From Bacteroidales bacterium (GTDB lineage Bacteria; Bacteroidota; Bacteroidia; Bacteroidales; UBA932), in NCBI GenBank assembly GCA_016285455.1, contig JAEEQS010000002.1, positions 62,001-126,000 of the forward strand: 64,000 nt of DNA, written 5' to 3'. Under the pieces are notes generated by a model. It was not told where the DNA came from and did not search any database. It saw only the letters and a list, made by a program, of their open reading frames with translations. This document shows positions 8,647 to 17,300 of the stretch, one piece after another. Position 1 is the first letter of the stretch, and every line of letters begins with the position of its first letter. The translations under genes were made by a program, and so were the position numbers.

Positions 8647-10665
8647 ATGAAAAGATTTTTGGCAATTGTTTCATTGATTATGTTGGCAGCATCTTGTTCA
8701 GAAAAGAACCCGTTCCTTTCAGAATGGAACACTCCTTACGGAATTCCTCCTTTTGAGCAGATAAAGACAGGAGACTACATTCCTGCCATCAAGAAAGGCA
8801 TAGAGGAACACCAGAAAGAACTTGCTGCCATTATTGACAATCCGGAAACTCCGAACTTCGCTAATACCATTGCCGCATACGACCTTTCAGGACAGCTTCT
8901 TACTAAAGTCAGCGGAGTGCTTTTCAACCTCGCCGAGACCGATGCTGACTCAACTCTGAACAAAGTTGAGGACGAGGCCAACAAGCTTCTGACCGCACAT
9001 ATGGACGAGATATTCATGAACAAAAAGTTCTTTGAAAGGGTGAAGGCTGTCTATGATGCAGACCAAAGCCATCTTGACCGCGAGCAGCAGATGGTTCTGA
9101 AGAAACTCTACGAAAGGTTCACCCGAAATGGCGTAGCTCTGGACGAAGCCGACCAGGAAGAGATGAAGAGAATCAACCAGGCCCTCCGCGATGCCCAGCA
9201 CAAATTCGGCGACAACCTTCTGGCAGAGAGCAACGCCTTCAAGGAGAAGTTCGGCATTCCTGTATCGGCATACTATGAAGAAATGGGAAGCTGCCCAGAC
9301 AGAGAGAGGCGCAAGGCTATGTTTGAGGCTTACTCCAACCGTGCCAACCACGGCGATTCTCTGGACAACAAGGCCATCTGCCTGGAAATTCTGAAACTCA
9401 AGGCAAAGAAAGCCAAGCTTCTTGGATTTGAAAGCTTTGCAGCCTACCAGCTGGATGACAAGATGGCTCACGATCCGCAGACCGTAGACTCTTTCCTTGC
9501 CGAGATAATGGCAGCCGCCAACGCCAAGACCAAGGAAGAAGTTGCAGATATGCAGAAGGTAATGGATCAGGACATCAAGGCTGGCCTGCTACCTAAGGGC
9601 AGCAAGATAGAGCCGTGGGACTGGTTCTACTACGCTGAAAAGGTACGCAAAGCCAAATACGACCTGGACGAGGAACAGACCAAGCCGTATTTCAAGATGG
9701 AAAACGTGCGCAACGGAATCTTCTACGCCGCCAACCTTCTCTACGGCATAAACGTTGAGCCGCTGGAAAACGCGCCTAAGTATAATCCGGAGGTAGACGT
9801 CTTCAAGGTCACCGATGCAGACGGCTCTCTGCTAGGTATTTTCCTCACCGATTACTTCCCTAGAAGCACCAAGAGAGGCGGAGCCTGGATGAATAACTTC
9901 AGAGACCAGTACGTTGACAAAGACGGCAATGAAGTACGTCCTATCATTGTTAACGTTGCCAATTTCAACGCCCCTACCGATTCTCTTCCAGGCCTTTTGA
10001 CCATAGACCAGGTTGAGACAATGTTCCACGAATTCGGACACGCCCTCCACGGCCTTCTGACCAAATGCCATTATCCTTCTGTAAGCGGCACCAGCGTTAC
10101 AAGAGACTTTGTGGAAACCTTCTCCCAGTTCAACGAAAACTGGGCATTCCAGCCTGAAATCCTGGCCCAGTACGCCAAGCATTACAAGACTGGAGAAGTT
10201 ATCCCTGATTCCCTTGTGGCCAAGATCCTCGATGCCCGCAAGTTCAACCAGGGCTTTATGACTGCTGAGCTATGCGCCGCTTCCATCCTGGATATGAAAT
10301 GGCACGAGCTTACAGAAGAACAGCTGGAAGGAATTGACATCAAGGCCTTTGAAGACAAGGTCTGCAAGGATATGGGCTTGATTAAGGAGATTATCCCAAG
10401 ATACCGCACCACCTATTTCAACCACATCTTCAACTCCGGCTACAACGCCGGTTACTACGGCTATCTATGGAGCGAGGTTCTGGACAAGGACGCCTTTGAT
10501 TACTTTGTTAAGCAAGGCATCTACGACAAGGCCGTAGCCTCCAAGTTCCGCAAGACCTTCCTGGAGAAAGGCGGAAGCGAGGAGCCAATGGTTCTGTACG
10601 AGATGTTCAAGGGAAGCCAGCCGGACCCTAAGGCAATGCTCAGAGCCAGAGGCCTGATCAAGTAA
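8647..10665 (+). CDS. dcp: M3 family metallopeptidase, peptidyl-dipeptidase Dcp-like lipoprotein
   Basis: A 672-residue protein, the usual length for Dcp/oligopeptidase A relatives. The N-terminus is a lipoprotein signal (LAASCSEKNP). The zinc site is intact: HEFGHALHG at residues 461-469 (His461, Glu462, His465) and RDFVETFSQFNENW giving the third ligand, Glu490. The C-terminal HIFNSGYNAGYYGYLWSEVL block, which lines the substrate cleft in this family, is also present. Dcp removes C-terminal dipeptides from oligopeptides. The lipoprotein signal places it in the periplasm or at the outer membrane rather than in the cytoplasm. It starts 26 bases after the DUF5689 gene and could be read from the same transcript, but functionally it is a peptide enzyme. 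Its stop abuts the stop of the next, opposite-strand gene with no spacer. Confidence 0.93.
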   Translation: MKRFLAIVSLIMLAASCSEKNPFLSEWNTPYGIPPFEQIKTGDYIPAIKKGIEEHQKELAAIIDNPETPNFANTIAAYDLSGQLLTKVSGVLFNLAETDADSTLNKVEDEANKLLTAHMDEIFMNKKFFERVKAVYDADQSHLDREQQMVLKKLYERFTRNGVALDEADQEEMKRINQALRDAQHKFGDNLLAESNAFKEKFGIPVSAYYEEMGSCPDRERRKAMFEAYSNRANHGDSLDNKAICLEILKLKAKKAKLLGFESFAAYQLDDKMAHDPQTVDSFLAEIMAAANAKTKEEVADMQKVMDQDIKAGLLPKGSKIEPWDWFYYAEKVRKAKYDLDEEQTKPYFKMENVRNGIFYAANLLYGINVEPLENAPKYNPEVDVFKVTDADGSLLGIFLTDYFPRSTKRGGAWMNNFRDQYVDKDGNEVRPIIVNVANFNAPTDSLPGLLTIDQVETMFHEFGHALHGLLTKCHYPSVSGTSVTRDFVETFSQFNENWAFQPEILAQYAKHYKTGEVIPDSLVAKILDARKFNQGFMTAELCAASILDMKWHELTEEQLEGIDIKAFEDKVCKDMGLIKEIIPRYRTTYFNHIFNSGYNAGYYGYLWSEVLDKDAFDYFVKQGIYDKAVASKFRKTFLEKGGSEEPMVLYEMFKGSQPDPKAMLRARGLIK

Positions 10666-12972
10666 TCAGAAACGAAGTCTCAGGTCCAATCCGGCATGAG
10701 GTCCGCGGCCTCTCTGCATAAAGCCAGAAGCGCCGCTGTCGAAATAAAATAGCGCGTAATCCTTATTCAGGATGTTCGTGCACCAAAGGGAAACCTCCAG
10801 ACCCGCATAGCCGCTTCTGGAGGTATTCTTTTTACCGGAAGAGAACGTAATTCTTCCGCCAAGAAGACCGTAGAAACTCTGGCTCACGTCGTTTGCCTCT
10901 GTAAAGTATATCTTGCCAAGTCCTGTGTAATCCGCTCCAAATGAAACCTTGCTGCTCCGCGACAATTCTACATCATATGAGGCTGCAAGCCTGAGAGTAT
11001 GCTTTGGCGCAAAAGGCACATACTTGTCTTTGTAGTCTTCGTGTCGTGTGAATTTTGCATTCGTATAACCGTAATCCGCCATCAAGGTCAGTCCATATGC
11101 AGGATTGCAGATCAAAGACATCTCCCCGCCCCAGCTGAGGCTTTTTCCGGCATTGGATGTATATCTTCCCATTCCGCTTTCCACAAAGCGGGAAACCTGC
11201 TGGTCCTTCACCATCATATAGAACAGGCTCGCGTCCACAGAAAGCCTTGAGTCTTTGCTGGTGAAATGCCCACCCAGCTCCTGATTCCAGGAATACTCAG
11301 GCTTGTAGCGCAAAGCTTCATTTATGGTCTCGTCGTTTTCCCGCGTGCCCACGTTTTTCTGAAGGTCTCCCTGCATATAGTCGCTAAGCATCTGGATATT
11401 GAAACCTCCTCCACGATAGCCTTTTGCAGTCATTATATAAATGTTGTTGCGGGAGTTGAAGTCGTACTTGAGTGCCAGACGCGGCAGCACCGGCATCGAT
11501 TCCTGATACTGCTTTCCCAAATACTCCACATTGTAGCTTCCTTCGCTGGTTCTTCCGCCCGGCATTGTCATAAGGTAGTTCATCGCCGAGGAAGTGGCAT
11601 AGTCTATCTTTACCTTCTCGTAGTCGAACCTTACGGCAAGGGTGGCAGACAGGCCCTTTGCTCCGAATATGTCGTTGAACACGCTCTGGTGGAAAAGGGC
11701 GGCTCCGCTTGAAGGGAGATAGAAGAGCCCCGGAACATCCATCCTCTCGTCTGTGAGCTTTACCTTTACCGGTGAACGTGCCATAGCGGCATCCATAGTG
11801 GCCTGAAGGTCAGATATAAATGCAGAGCCAAAAGTCAGCGGAGTGCGGTTGCGGTTCCACTGGTAGAAGCCGGAGACTCCTGTTGAAAAATCCATTCCGC
11901 CCCAGAACTCGTTCCATTTGCCCTTGACTATGACCTCCTGGCTGATGGTGTTCTGCAGCTGGTTCTGATTCATTGTAAAACGGTCTGCCGGAGAATAATC
12001 CGTATCCATTGTCATACGGTCTTTCAGGTACTGCCATCCGGTTGTGGACGTGATGGTTATTCTCAGACTCTGGGGAGAATACGCCGTTATCAGGCCGGCA
12101 TTGACCATATTCCTTCTGTACGTGCTCTTGAAATTGTAATCAGGATTGGAAAACTCCCCCGTTGCCTTGTCATAGGCTCCGTATGGATAGCCTCCGTCAT
12201 CGTCATACTCGTAGCTGACATTCAAGTCAAACGACAGGCTGGAATTCGGCTTGATTATGCCGTGCATCCTTCCTCCCGCGCTGGAGCCTTTGTCTATCTT
12301 CTTTCCGTCAAACAAATTCCTGTAGAATCCACCGGTATAGTCATAGAATCCTCCAGCAGAAAAAGCAAACTTTGAGCTGATTCTGTGGTAATGGGTAACA
12401 GACGCCCTGTAGCTGTTCTTGGTTGCGGCGCTCAGCATCAGGTCTGTGCCTGAGTAGTCAAACGGACTCTTGGTCTTCAAATTAATCAGCCCACCCATAG
12501 TATTCCTTCCGTAAAGCGTTCCCTGCGGGCCTCTTAGCACCTCCACTCTCTCAATGTCTGAATAGTCAAAGTCAAATCCGCTCTTATCGAAATAAGGTAT
12601 TCCATCCACATAGATTCCCACAGCCGGAGAATTGATTCTGGATCCTATTCCCCTGACATAGATTGACGACGTGTATTTTGTTCCGTAATCTGGTATGTAA
12701 AGGTTTGGAACTATTCCGCTCAAATTCTTCATTGAAAATACCCTATTATCTTCCATCGCCTTCCTCTGGAGGATGGAAGAAGAGACCGGCTGATTCCGCA
12801 GCACCCTGCTCTCCTTAGGGGAATCCACAACCCACAGCTCTTCAATCGAGTACTTCTTGATGGTGTCTTCCTGATCTGCAATGGAGCCATTGTCCTGCCC
12901 ATATGACAGGCCGCAAAAAAGAAGGGAGATAGACAGCAAAACCGCCTTTATCCCGATGGTTTTTGTTTTCAT
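10666..12972 (-). CDS. TonB-dependent receptor, siderophore/cobalamin type
   Basis: A 768-residue protein starting at 12972 (MKTKTIG...). An upstream in-frame ATG at 12993 would add seven residues before the signal peptide and is less likely. The signal peptide ends near LSYGQ. A possible TonB box (EELWVVDSP) precedes the plug, which shows SIYVRGIGSR, VGIYVDGIPY, DIERVEVLRGPQGTLYGRN and GGLINLKTK, the classic FecA/CirA/FyuA-like pattern. The remainder is a 22-strand type barrel ending LDLRLRF. Unlike the receptor at 4655 it has no carboxypeptidase-like domain, which points to a small-ligand (siderophore, haem or corrinoid) receptor; the ligand is unknown. A Bacteroidota -7 box on this strand lies 47 bases upstream. 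The gene is convergent with dcp and divergent from the Fic gene. Confidence 0.9.
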   Translation of the reverse strand: MKTKTIGIKAVLLSISLLFCGLSYGQDNGSIADQEDTIKKYSIEELWVVDSPKESRVLRNQPVSSSILQRKAMEDNRVFSMKNLSGIVPNLYIPDYGTKYTSSIYVRGIGSRINSPAVGIYVDGIPYFDKSGFDFDYSDIERVEVLRGPQGTLYGRNTMGGLINLKTKSPFDYSGTDLMLSAATKNSYRASVTHYHRISSKFAFSAGGFYDYTGGFYRNLFDGKKIDKGSSAGGRMHGIIKPNSSLSFDLNVSYEYDDDGGYPYGAYDKATGEFSNPDYNFKSTYRRNMVNAGLITAYSPQSLRITITSTTGWQYLKDRMTMDTDYSPADRFTMNQNQLQNTISQEVIVKGKWNEFWGGMDFSTGVSGFYQWNRNRTPLTFGSAFISDLQATMDAAMARSPVKVKLTDERMDVPGLFYLPSSGAALFHQSVFNDIFGAKGLSATLAVRFDYEKVKIDYATSSAMNYLMTMPGGRTSEGSYNVEYLGKQYQESMPVLPRLALKYDFNSRNNIYIMTAKGYRGGGFNIQMLSDYMQGDLQKNVGTRENDETINEALRYKPEYSWNQELGGHFTSKDSRLSVDASLFYMMVKDQQVSRFVESGMGRYTSNAGKSLSWGGEMSLICNPAYGLTLMADYGYTNAKFTRHEDYKDKYVPFAPKHTLRLAASYDVELSRSSKVSFGADYTGLGKIYFTEANDVSQSFYGLLGGRITFSSGKKNTSRSGYAGLEVSLWCTNILNKDYALFYFDSGASGFMQRGRGPHAGLDLRLRF

Positions 12973-13018
12973 TTCAAATATATCGGTGAACATTAAAAAT
13001 CACATTGATTAAGGCTTG

Positions 13019-13026
13019 CAAATATA
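13019..13026 (-). promoter_or_regulatory. Bacteroidota -7 promoter box for the TonB-dependent receptor
   Basis: Read on the minus strand this is TATATTTG, an exact match to the Bacteroides TAnnTTTG -7 consensus. It lies 46 bases before the receptor ATG at 12972. No convincing -33 TTTG sits at the usual distance. A second box on the opposite strand lies 24 bases away, so the two genes have back-to-back promoters. Confidence 0.5.
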
Positions 13027-13049
13027 TCAAAATACTTGGTTTTTCTGCT

Positions 13050-13057
13050 TATATTTG
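13050..13057 (+). promoter_or_regulatory. Bacteroidota -7 promoter box for the Bro-N/Fic gene
   Basis: TATATTTG matches TAnnTTTG exactly. Only nine bases separate it from the preferred start codon at 13067, so a transcript from it would carry an almost absent 5' leader. No good -33 element is visible. Confidence 0.45.
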
Positions 13058-13066
13058 TACTTGGAC

Positions 13067-13933
13067 ATGAGCAACAAGATTTCAATTAGGTTCTACAAGG
13101 ACCATGAGGTAAGGGCCATCTGGAGCGAAGAAGAAAGATGGTATTTCTCCATTGTGGACATAATTGCGGCAATAACAAAAAGCCCGCGTCCACGTGTCTA
13201 TTGGGGCACTGTCAAGAACAGGCAAAAATCAAAATATGCCCAGTTGTATTCAAAATGTATACAACTGAAATTAGCTTCTTCAGACGGCAAACGATACGCC
13301 ACCGATTGTTTTGCACAAGAAGACATTGAGGCTGTAATCAAGACACTTCCAACAAAAAACACATCTGCTTTTCTGGACTGGTTTACCTATTCAGACAACA
13401 CCATTGACGGAAAAAGCCGAAAAAAAGCTTATTCTTTCTGGGAAAGCAACCTGATTGCGGATGATGAAGTAGGACGGGTAATGGCTCTTCAGAAGATACA
13501 CGCTTACATTTTTGGCGGATTATATGATTTTGCCGGAAAAATACGCACGGTATCGATTTACAAGGGCAATACCCTGTTCTGTCTGGCTGAATACCTTCAC
13601 AGAGAGATGGCGAAGATAGAAAAGATGCCGCAAAAGACATTTGACCAAATCGTGGACAAATACGTGGAGATGAATATGGCTCACCCGTTTATGGAAGGGA
13701 ACGGGCGTTCAACCAGAATCTGGCTGGATCTTATCTTCAAGAAAGAGCTGAAGCTTTGCGTGGACTGGAGCAAGATAAACAAGAAAGAGTATCTGGAAGC
13801 AATGATAAAGAGCGAGTATGACCCCAAAGACATCAAGGCTCTCCTCAAACAGGCTCTTACAGACAAGATCAACGACCGCGAGTTGTTCATGAAGGGAATT
13901 GACTATTCATATTACTACGAACAGGAAGACTGA
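13067..13933 (+). CDS. Bro-N domain - Fic domain fusion, putative self-inhibited AMP-transferase
   Basis: A 288-residue protein from ATG 13067 (MSNKISIRF); a TTG at 13016 would add an unlikely hydrophobic leader. Residues ~1-105 resemble the Bro-N DNA-binding domain of phage antirepressors (VRAIWSEEERWYFSIVDII, then RVYWGTVKNRQ and LKLASSDGKRYATD). The Fic domain follows, with the complete motif HPFMEGNGRSTR at residues 206-217. His206 is the catalytic base and Glu210 binds Mg2+; Fic enzymes transfer AMP or other nucleotides to target proteins. The C-terminus has SYYYEQ (Ser281, Glu285), matching the [ST]xxxE[GN] inhibitory helix of class III Fic proteins except for Gln in the last place. It should therefore be autoinhibited without a separate antitoxin. 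Target unknown; DNA-linked regulation by the Bro-N part is inferred. Confidence 0.85.
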   Translation: MSNKISIRFYKDHEVRAIWSEEERWYFSIVDIIAAITKSPRPRVYWGTVKNRQKSKYAQLYSKCIQLKLASSDGKRYATDCFAQEDIEAVIKTLPTKNTSAFLDWFTYSDNTIDGKSRKKAYSFWESNLIADDEVGRVMALQKIHAYIFGGLYDFAGKIRTVSIYKGNTLFCLAEYLHREMAKIEKMPQKTFDQIVDKYVEMNMAHPFMEGNGRSTRIWLDLIFKKELKLCVDWSKINKKEYLEAMIKSEYDPKDIKALLKQALTDKINDRELFMKGIDYSYYYEQED

Positions 13934-13934
13934 T

Positions 13935-14222
13935 ATGAACTGGCACGGAATACTCATAGGAGCCATATCTTTCCTGATAATTGGAATTTTTCATCCTTTT
14001 GTTATTAAGGGTGAATACTGGTTCGGTGTAAAGATCTGGTGGGCGTTCCTGATTGCCGGAATCGGGTTCGGAGTATGGGCCTGCCTTACTCCAAGCATCT
14101 TCTGGAGCGCCATCCTCGGAGTTGCTTCTTTCTCCAGTTTCTGGGGCATTCTGGAAGTATTCCACCAGAGGGAAAGGGTTCGCAAGGGCTGGTTCCCCAA
14201 GAATCCGAAACGCAAAGCCTAG
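13935..14222 (+). CDS. DUF4491 family small membrane protein
   Basis: A 95-residue protein starting MNWHGILIGAISFLIIGIFH, one base after the Fic stop codon. Three hydrophobic segments (about residues 4-20, 31-50 and 52-70) are followed by a basic tail (RERVRKGWFPKNPKRKA). The NWHG start and RVRKGWFPKNPKRK ending are hallmarks of DUF4491, a small inner-membrane family common in Bacteroidales and of unknown function. The ATG at 13935 is preferred over an earlier in-frame start at 13899 that would overlap the Fic gene by 35 bases. Tight spacing implies co-transcription with the Fic gene. Whether they work together is unknown; DUF4491 proteins are not known Fic antitoxins. Confidence 0.8.
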   Translation: MNWHGILIGAISFLIIGIFHPFVIKGEYWFGVKIWWAFLIAGIGFGVWACLTPSIFWSAILGVASFSSFWGILEVFHQRERVRKGWFPKNPKRKA

Positions 14223-14344
14223 TTTCATCATTTTTTCATCAATAATCCCATCGCGGAGGAAAAATCTCATATTTCTGCACAGTTATTGAGAAGATTTCTT
14301 TGTCCGTTGCTCAAAATATGCAATGGATTGTCAAAAGAGATTTG

Positions 14345-14352
14345 TAAATTTG
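14345..14352 (+). promoter_or_regulatory. Bacteroidota -7 promoter box for the macroglobulin-like gene
   Basis: TAAATTTG, an exact TAnnTTTG match, lies 21 bases before the ATG at 14374. It sits in a 151-base non-coding stretch after the DUF4491 gene. ATTG at 14327-14330 is the nearest -33-like element, and its spacing is shorter than usual. Confidence 0.5.
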
Positions 14353-14373
14353 AGAACAATAAAATCTTAGGTT

Positions 14374-17300
14374 ATGAAAACCAAATTATTCACCTTAATC
14401 CTTATAGTAATGGCATTTTTAGGATTCGGGGCCGCTTTTGGACAAGATGTTTCCTACAATCAGCTTTGGAAACAGGTAAAGGAGGCGGACGACAAAGACC
14501 ACCCAAAGACTGTGGTGGAAATCTGTGACAAGATTATCGTTAAGGCCAAAAAAGAGGGCAACCGTGGACAGTTGCTCAAGGCCTGGTTCTACAGAGTAGA
14601 CAAAAAGACTGACATCACTCCAGACACCCTTTACTCCAATCTCAGGGAACTGGAGAGCTGGGCAAAGGAAGAAAAGGATCCTGTAACCAAGATGGTGCTG
14701 CACAGCTGCATAGCATCCATATATTCCAATTATGCAGACTGGAATTCCTGGGGAATAAACAGCCGCACCAATGTTGAAGGCGGAGAAGACTCTCAGGACG
14801 TTAAGGAATGGGGCAGCGTAAAGTTCGTCAAGACCATCCTGAATAACGTGAACGCCTCACTTGCAGACATTGAGGCGCTAAGGAAGGCGGACAATTCCAA
14901 GTTCCTGCCGTTTGTGGAACAGCGCAAAGATGGGGAACGCTACAATCACGATTTGCTGCACATCCTGACATCCAGGGCCATATCCAGTCTCAGCCAGGCA
15001 AACGGGGTAGCCAAAGACAAGAAGGCCATCAACGACCGTATCCGCCAGATAGAGGAGCAAGCCATTGTTTCCTATTACAAGGCAGACAACATAGACGGAT
15101 ACATTATTTCATCGATGAAAATGCTGAACAGAAGGCTTTCTGGAAGAGACGATGAAAACAAGTACATCAAGGCTCTGGAAGACCTTATGGACGAAAAGGT
15201 TAAGTCCAGTCCTTCCTGCACGGAAATTCTCATTGAGCTAGCCAAAAAGCTTGAGGATGATAACCCGTCCAAGGCTATGGAGTACTGCGATATGGGACTC
15301 AAGAATTACTCGTCCTACAAAAGGAGCAGCTACCTGAAGGAAATCAAGGAAAACATACTGAAGCCTTACGTATACTTCTCCCTGCCTGATTTCGCATATC
15401 CTGGGCAGAAGAAAGAAGTTTATATCAGCCATAAAAACCTTGACAAGGTGGAGATTGTGATCTACAAGCTTCCTGAATCTATAATAAAGATAATCAACGA
15501 CGGGGAAAAGAGAAAGCTGAAGAAGGAAGATCTTGCTAAATGCCATATGATATCTTCCCAGACCTACGCTCTTGAAAGGCCTAAGGATTATCTTTCTGAC
15601 AGCAAAGCCATTCAAGTTGATATTCCGGCAGAACCTGGAGTTTATACCTGCAGGGCCCTTGCTGACAAGGAGGAAATCTTCAGCTGGGACGTAATGAGAG
15701 TGGGACGGATGAAGCTGATGACAAACAACTTCCAGAGCAACAACGTGGAGGTTATAGTGGTAGACCGCATCAGCGGACAGCCTATAGAAGGAGCCAAGGT
15801 ATTCCTCAAGAAAACTCCTTACTACAGCAATAAAGGCAAAGGACAGATACTGGAAAAGACCAGCGGAAAAGACGGAAAACTGGAATTTGTCCAGAGTGAG
15901 AAAGATATGGATGGCTACGGCAACAGTGTTATTATATATGCCGAGAAAGGCAATGATATCTATATGCCTAAGACCTCTGTCAGCCTTTATCACGGCAGAG
16001 GCTATTATAACAACAACTCAGGCGAAAACCTCCAGCTTCTGACCGACAGGTCTATCTACCGCCCGGGCCAGATAGTCTATGTCAAAGGCATTTGCTACAC
16101 CCAGAATGGAGACGAGGGCAAAGTGCTTGAAGAAAAAGCTTTTACCGTTATCCTCAAGAACCACAACCGCGAGGAGGTTGACAAGAAAGAAGTCAAGACC
16201 AACGCCTTCGGATCCTTTGAGACATCTCTCCAGATTCCGACATCAGGGCTTATGGGCACTTACAAGATTGAGGTTCAGGGCAGTGGTTTTACATATGACG
16301 CCAGCACCATTAGCGTGGAGGAATACAAGAGGCCTACTTTTGAAGTAAAGACAGACCGCATAGAAGGCAGCTACAAGTTCGGCGACCAGATTGAGGTTAA
16401 GGCAAACGCCAAGTCCTTCTCCGGAGTTCCGCTGGATGAGGCAGATGTCAAGTATACCGTAATCCGCCGCAAGTGGAGCTGGTGGAGAATGGCAGACGAA
16501 AAGATCCTCCAGGAGGGAGAAGCCAAGACCGACAGCCAGGGAAATGTAAAAATTCCTGTTACACTTGTTCCTCTGGATGAAGACGAGGAAGATAACTCCC
16601 GCTACTCCAGCAGCTACTGCTCATATCAGGTAAAGATAGACGTTACCAACACAGCAGGAGAAACACAGAGCACTTCAACCAGCGTTTACGTAGGAAAGAA
16701 GAGCCTTGTAATCAGCTGCAGCATAGACAAGTCCATAGACAAGGAAAAGGAAATCTCCATAAGGATGAGCGTTACCAATCTGGATGGAACAGAGCTGGAC
16801 AAGGAAGTTTCCTACGCCGTCTACACAGACAAGAACGGAGAAAAAGGCAATAAGGTCAAGGAAGGAAAGGTTCAGTCCAATATACCGGTTAAAATGGACG
16901 ATTGGAAGAGCCTGCCTTCCGGAAAATACATAATAGAGTACTCCGCCGTTGACGACAAGGGAGAAAAGGCAGAGGGACAGACCTCCTTCTCAATGTTCTC
17001 CGTAAAGGACGGAAAGCCTCTGGAAGGAACGGACCTGTGGACCTACCGCGACGGCGACAAGATCTGGTTCGGAACCTCACACAAGGATGCCGTAATCTAT
17101 ATGGACGTTTATTCAGACGGCAAGAATGTGGAAAGCAAAGTATTCAGACTCAGCGACAAGATCCTGGAAAAGAACTTTGCCTACATTCCTGAATACAAAG
17201 ACGGGGCAAGCATCAACTTCCGTATGGTTAGAAACGACAAATTCTTCAACCAGTCCTACTCCGTAACCAAGCCAATTCCTGACAACCACCTGAAACTCAA

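Noticed and set aside
13067-14222. Fic/Bro-N region as part of a prophage
   Set aside because: No integrase, structural phage genes or attachment repeats nearby; flanking genes are ordinary chromosomal ones.
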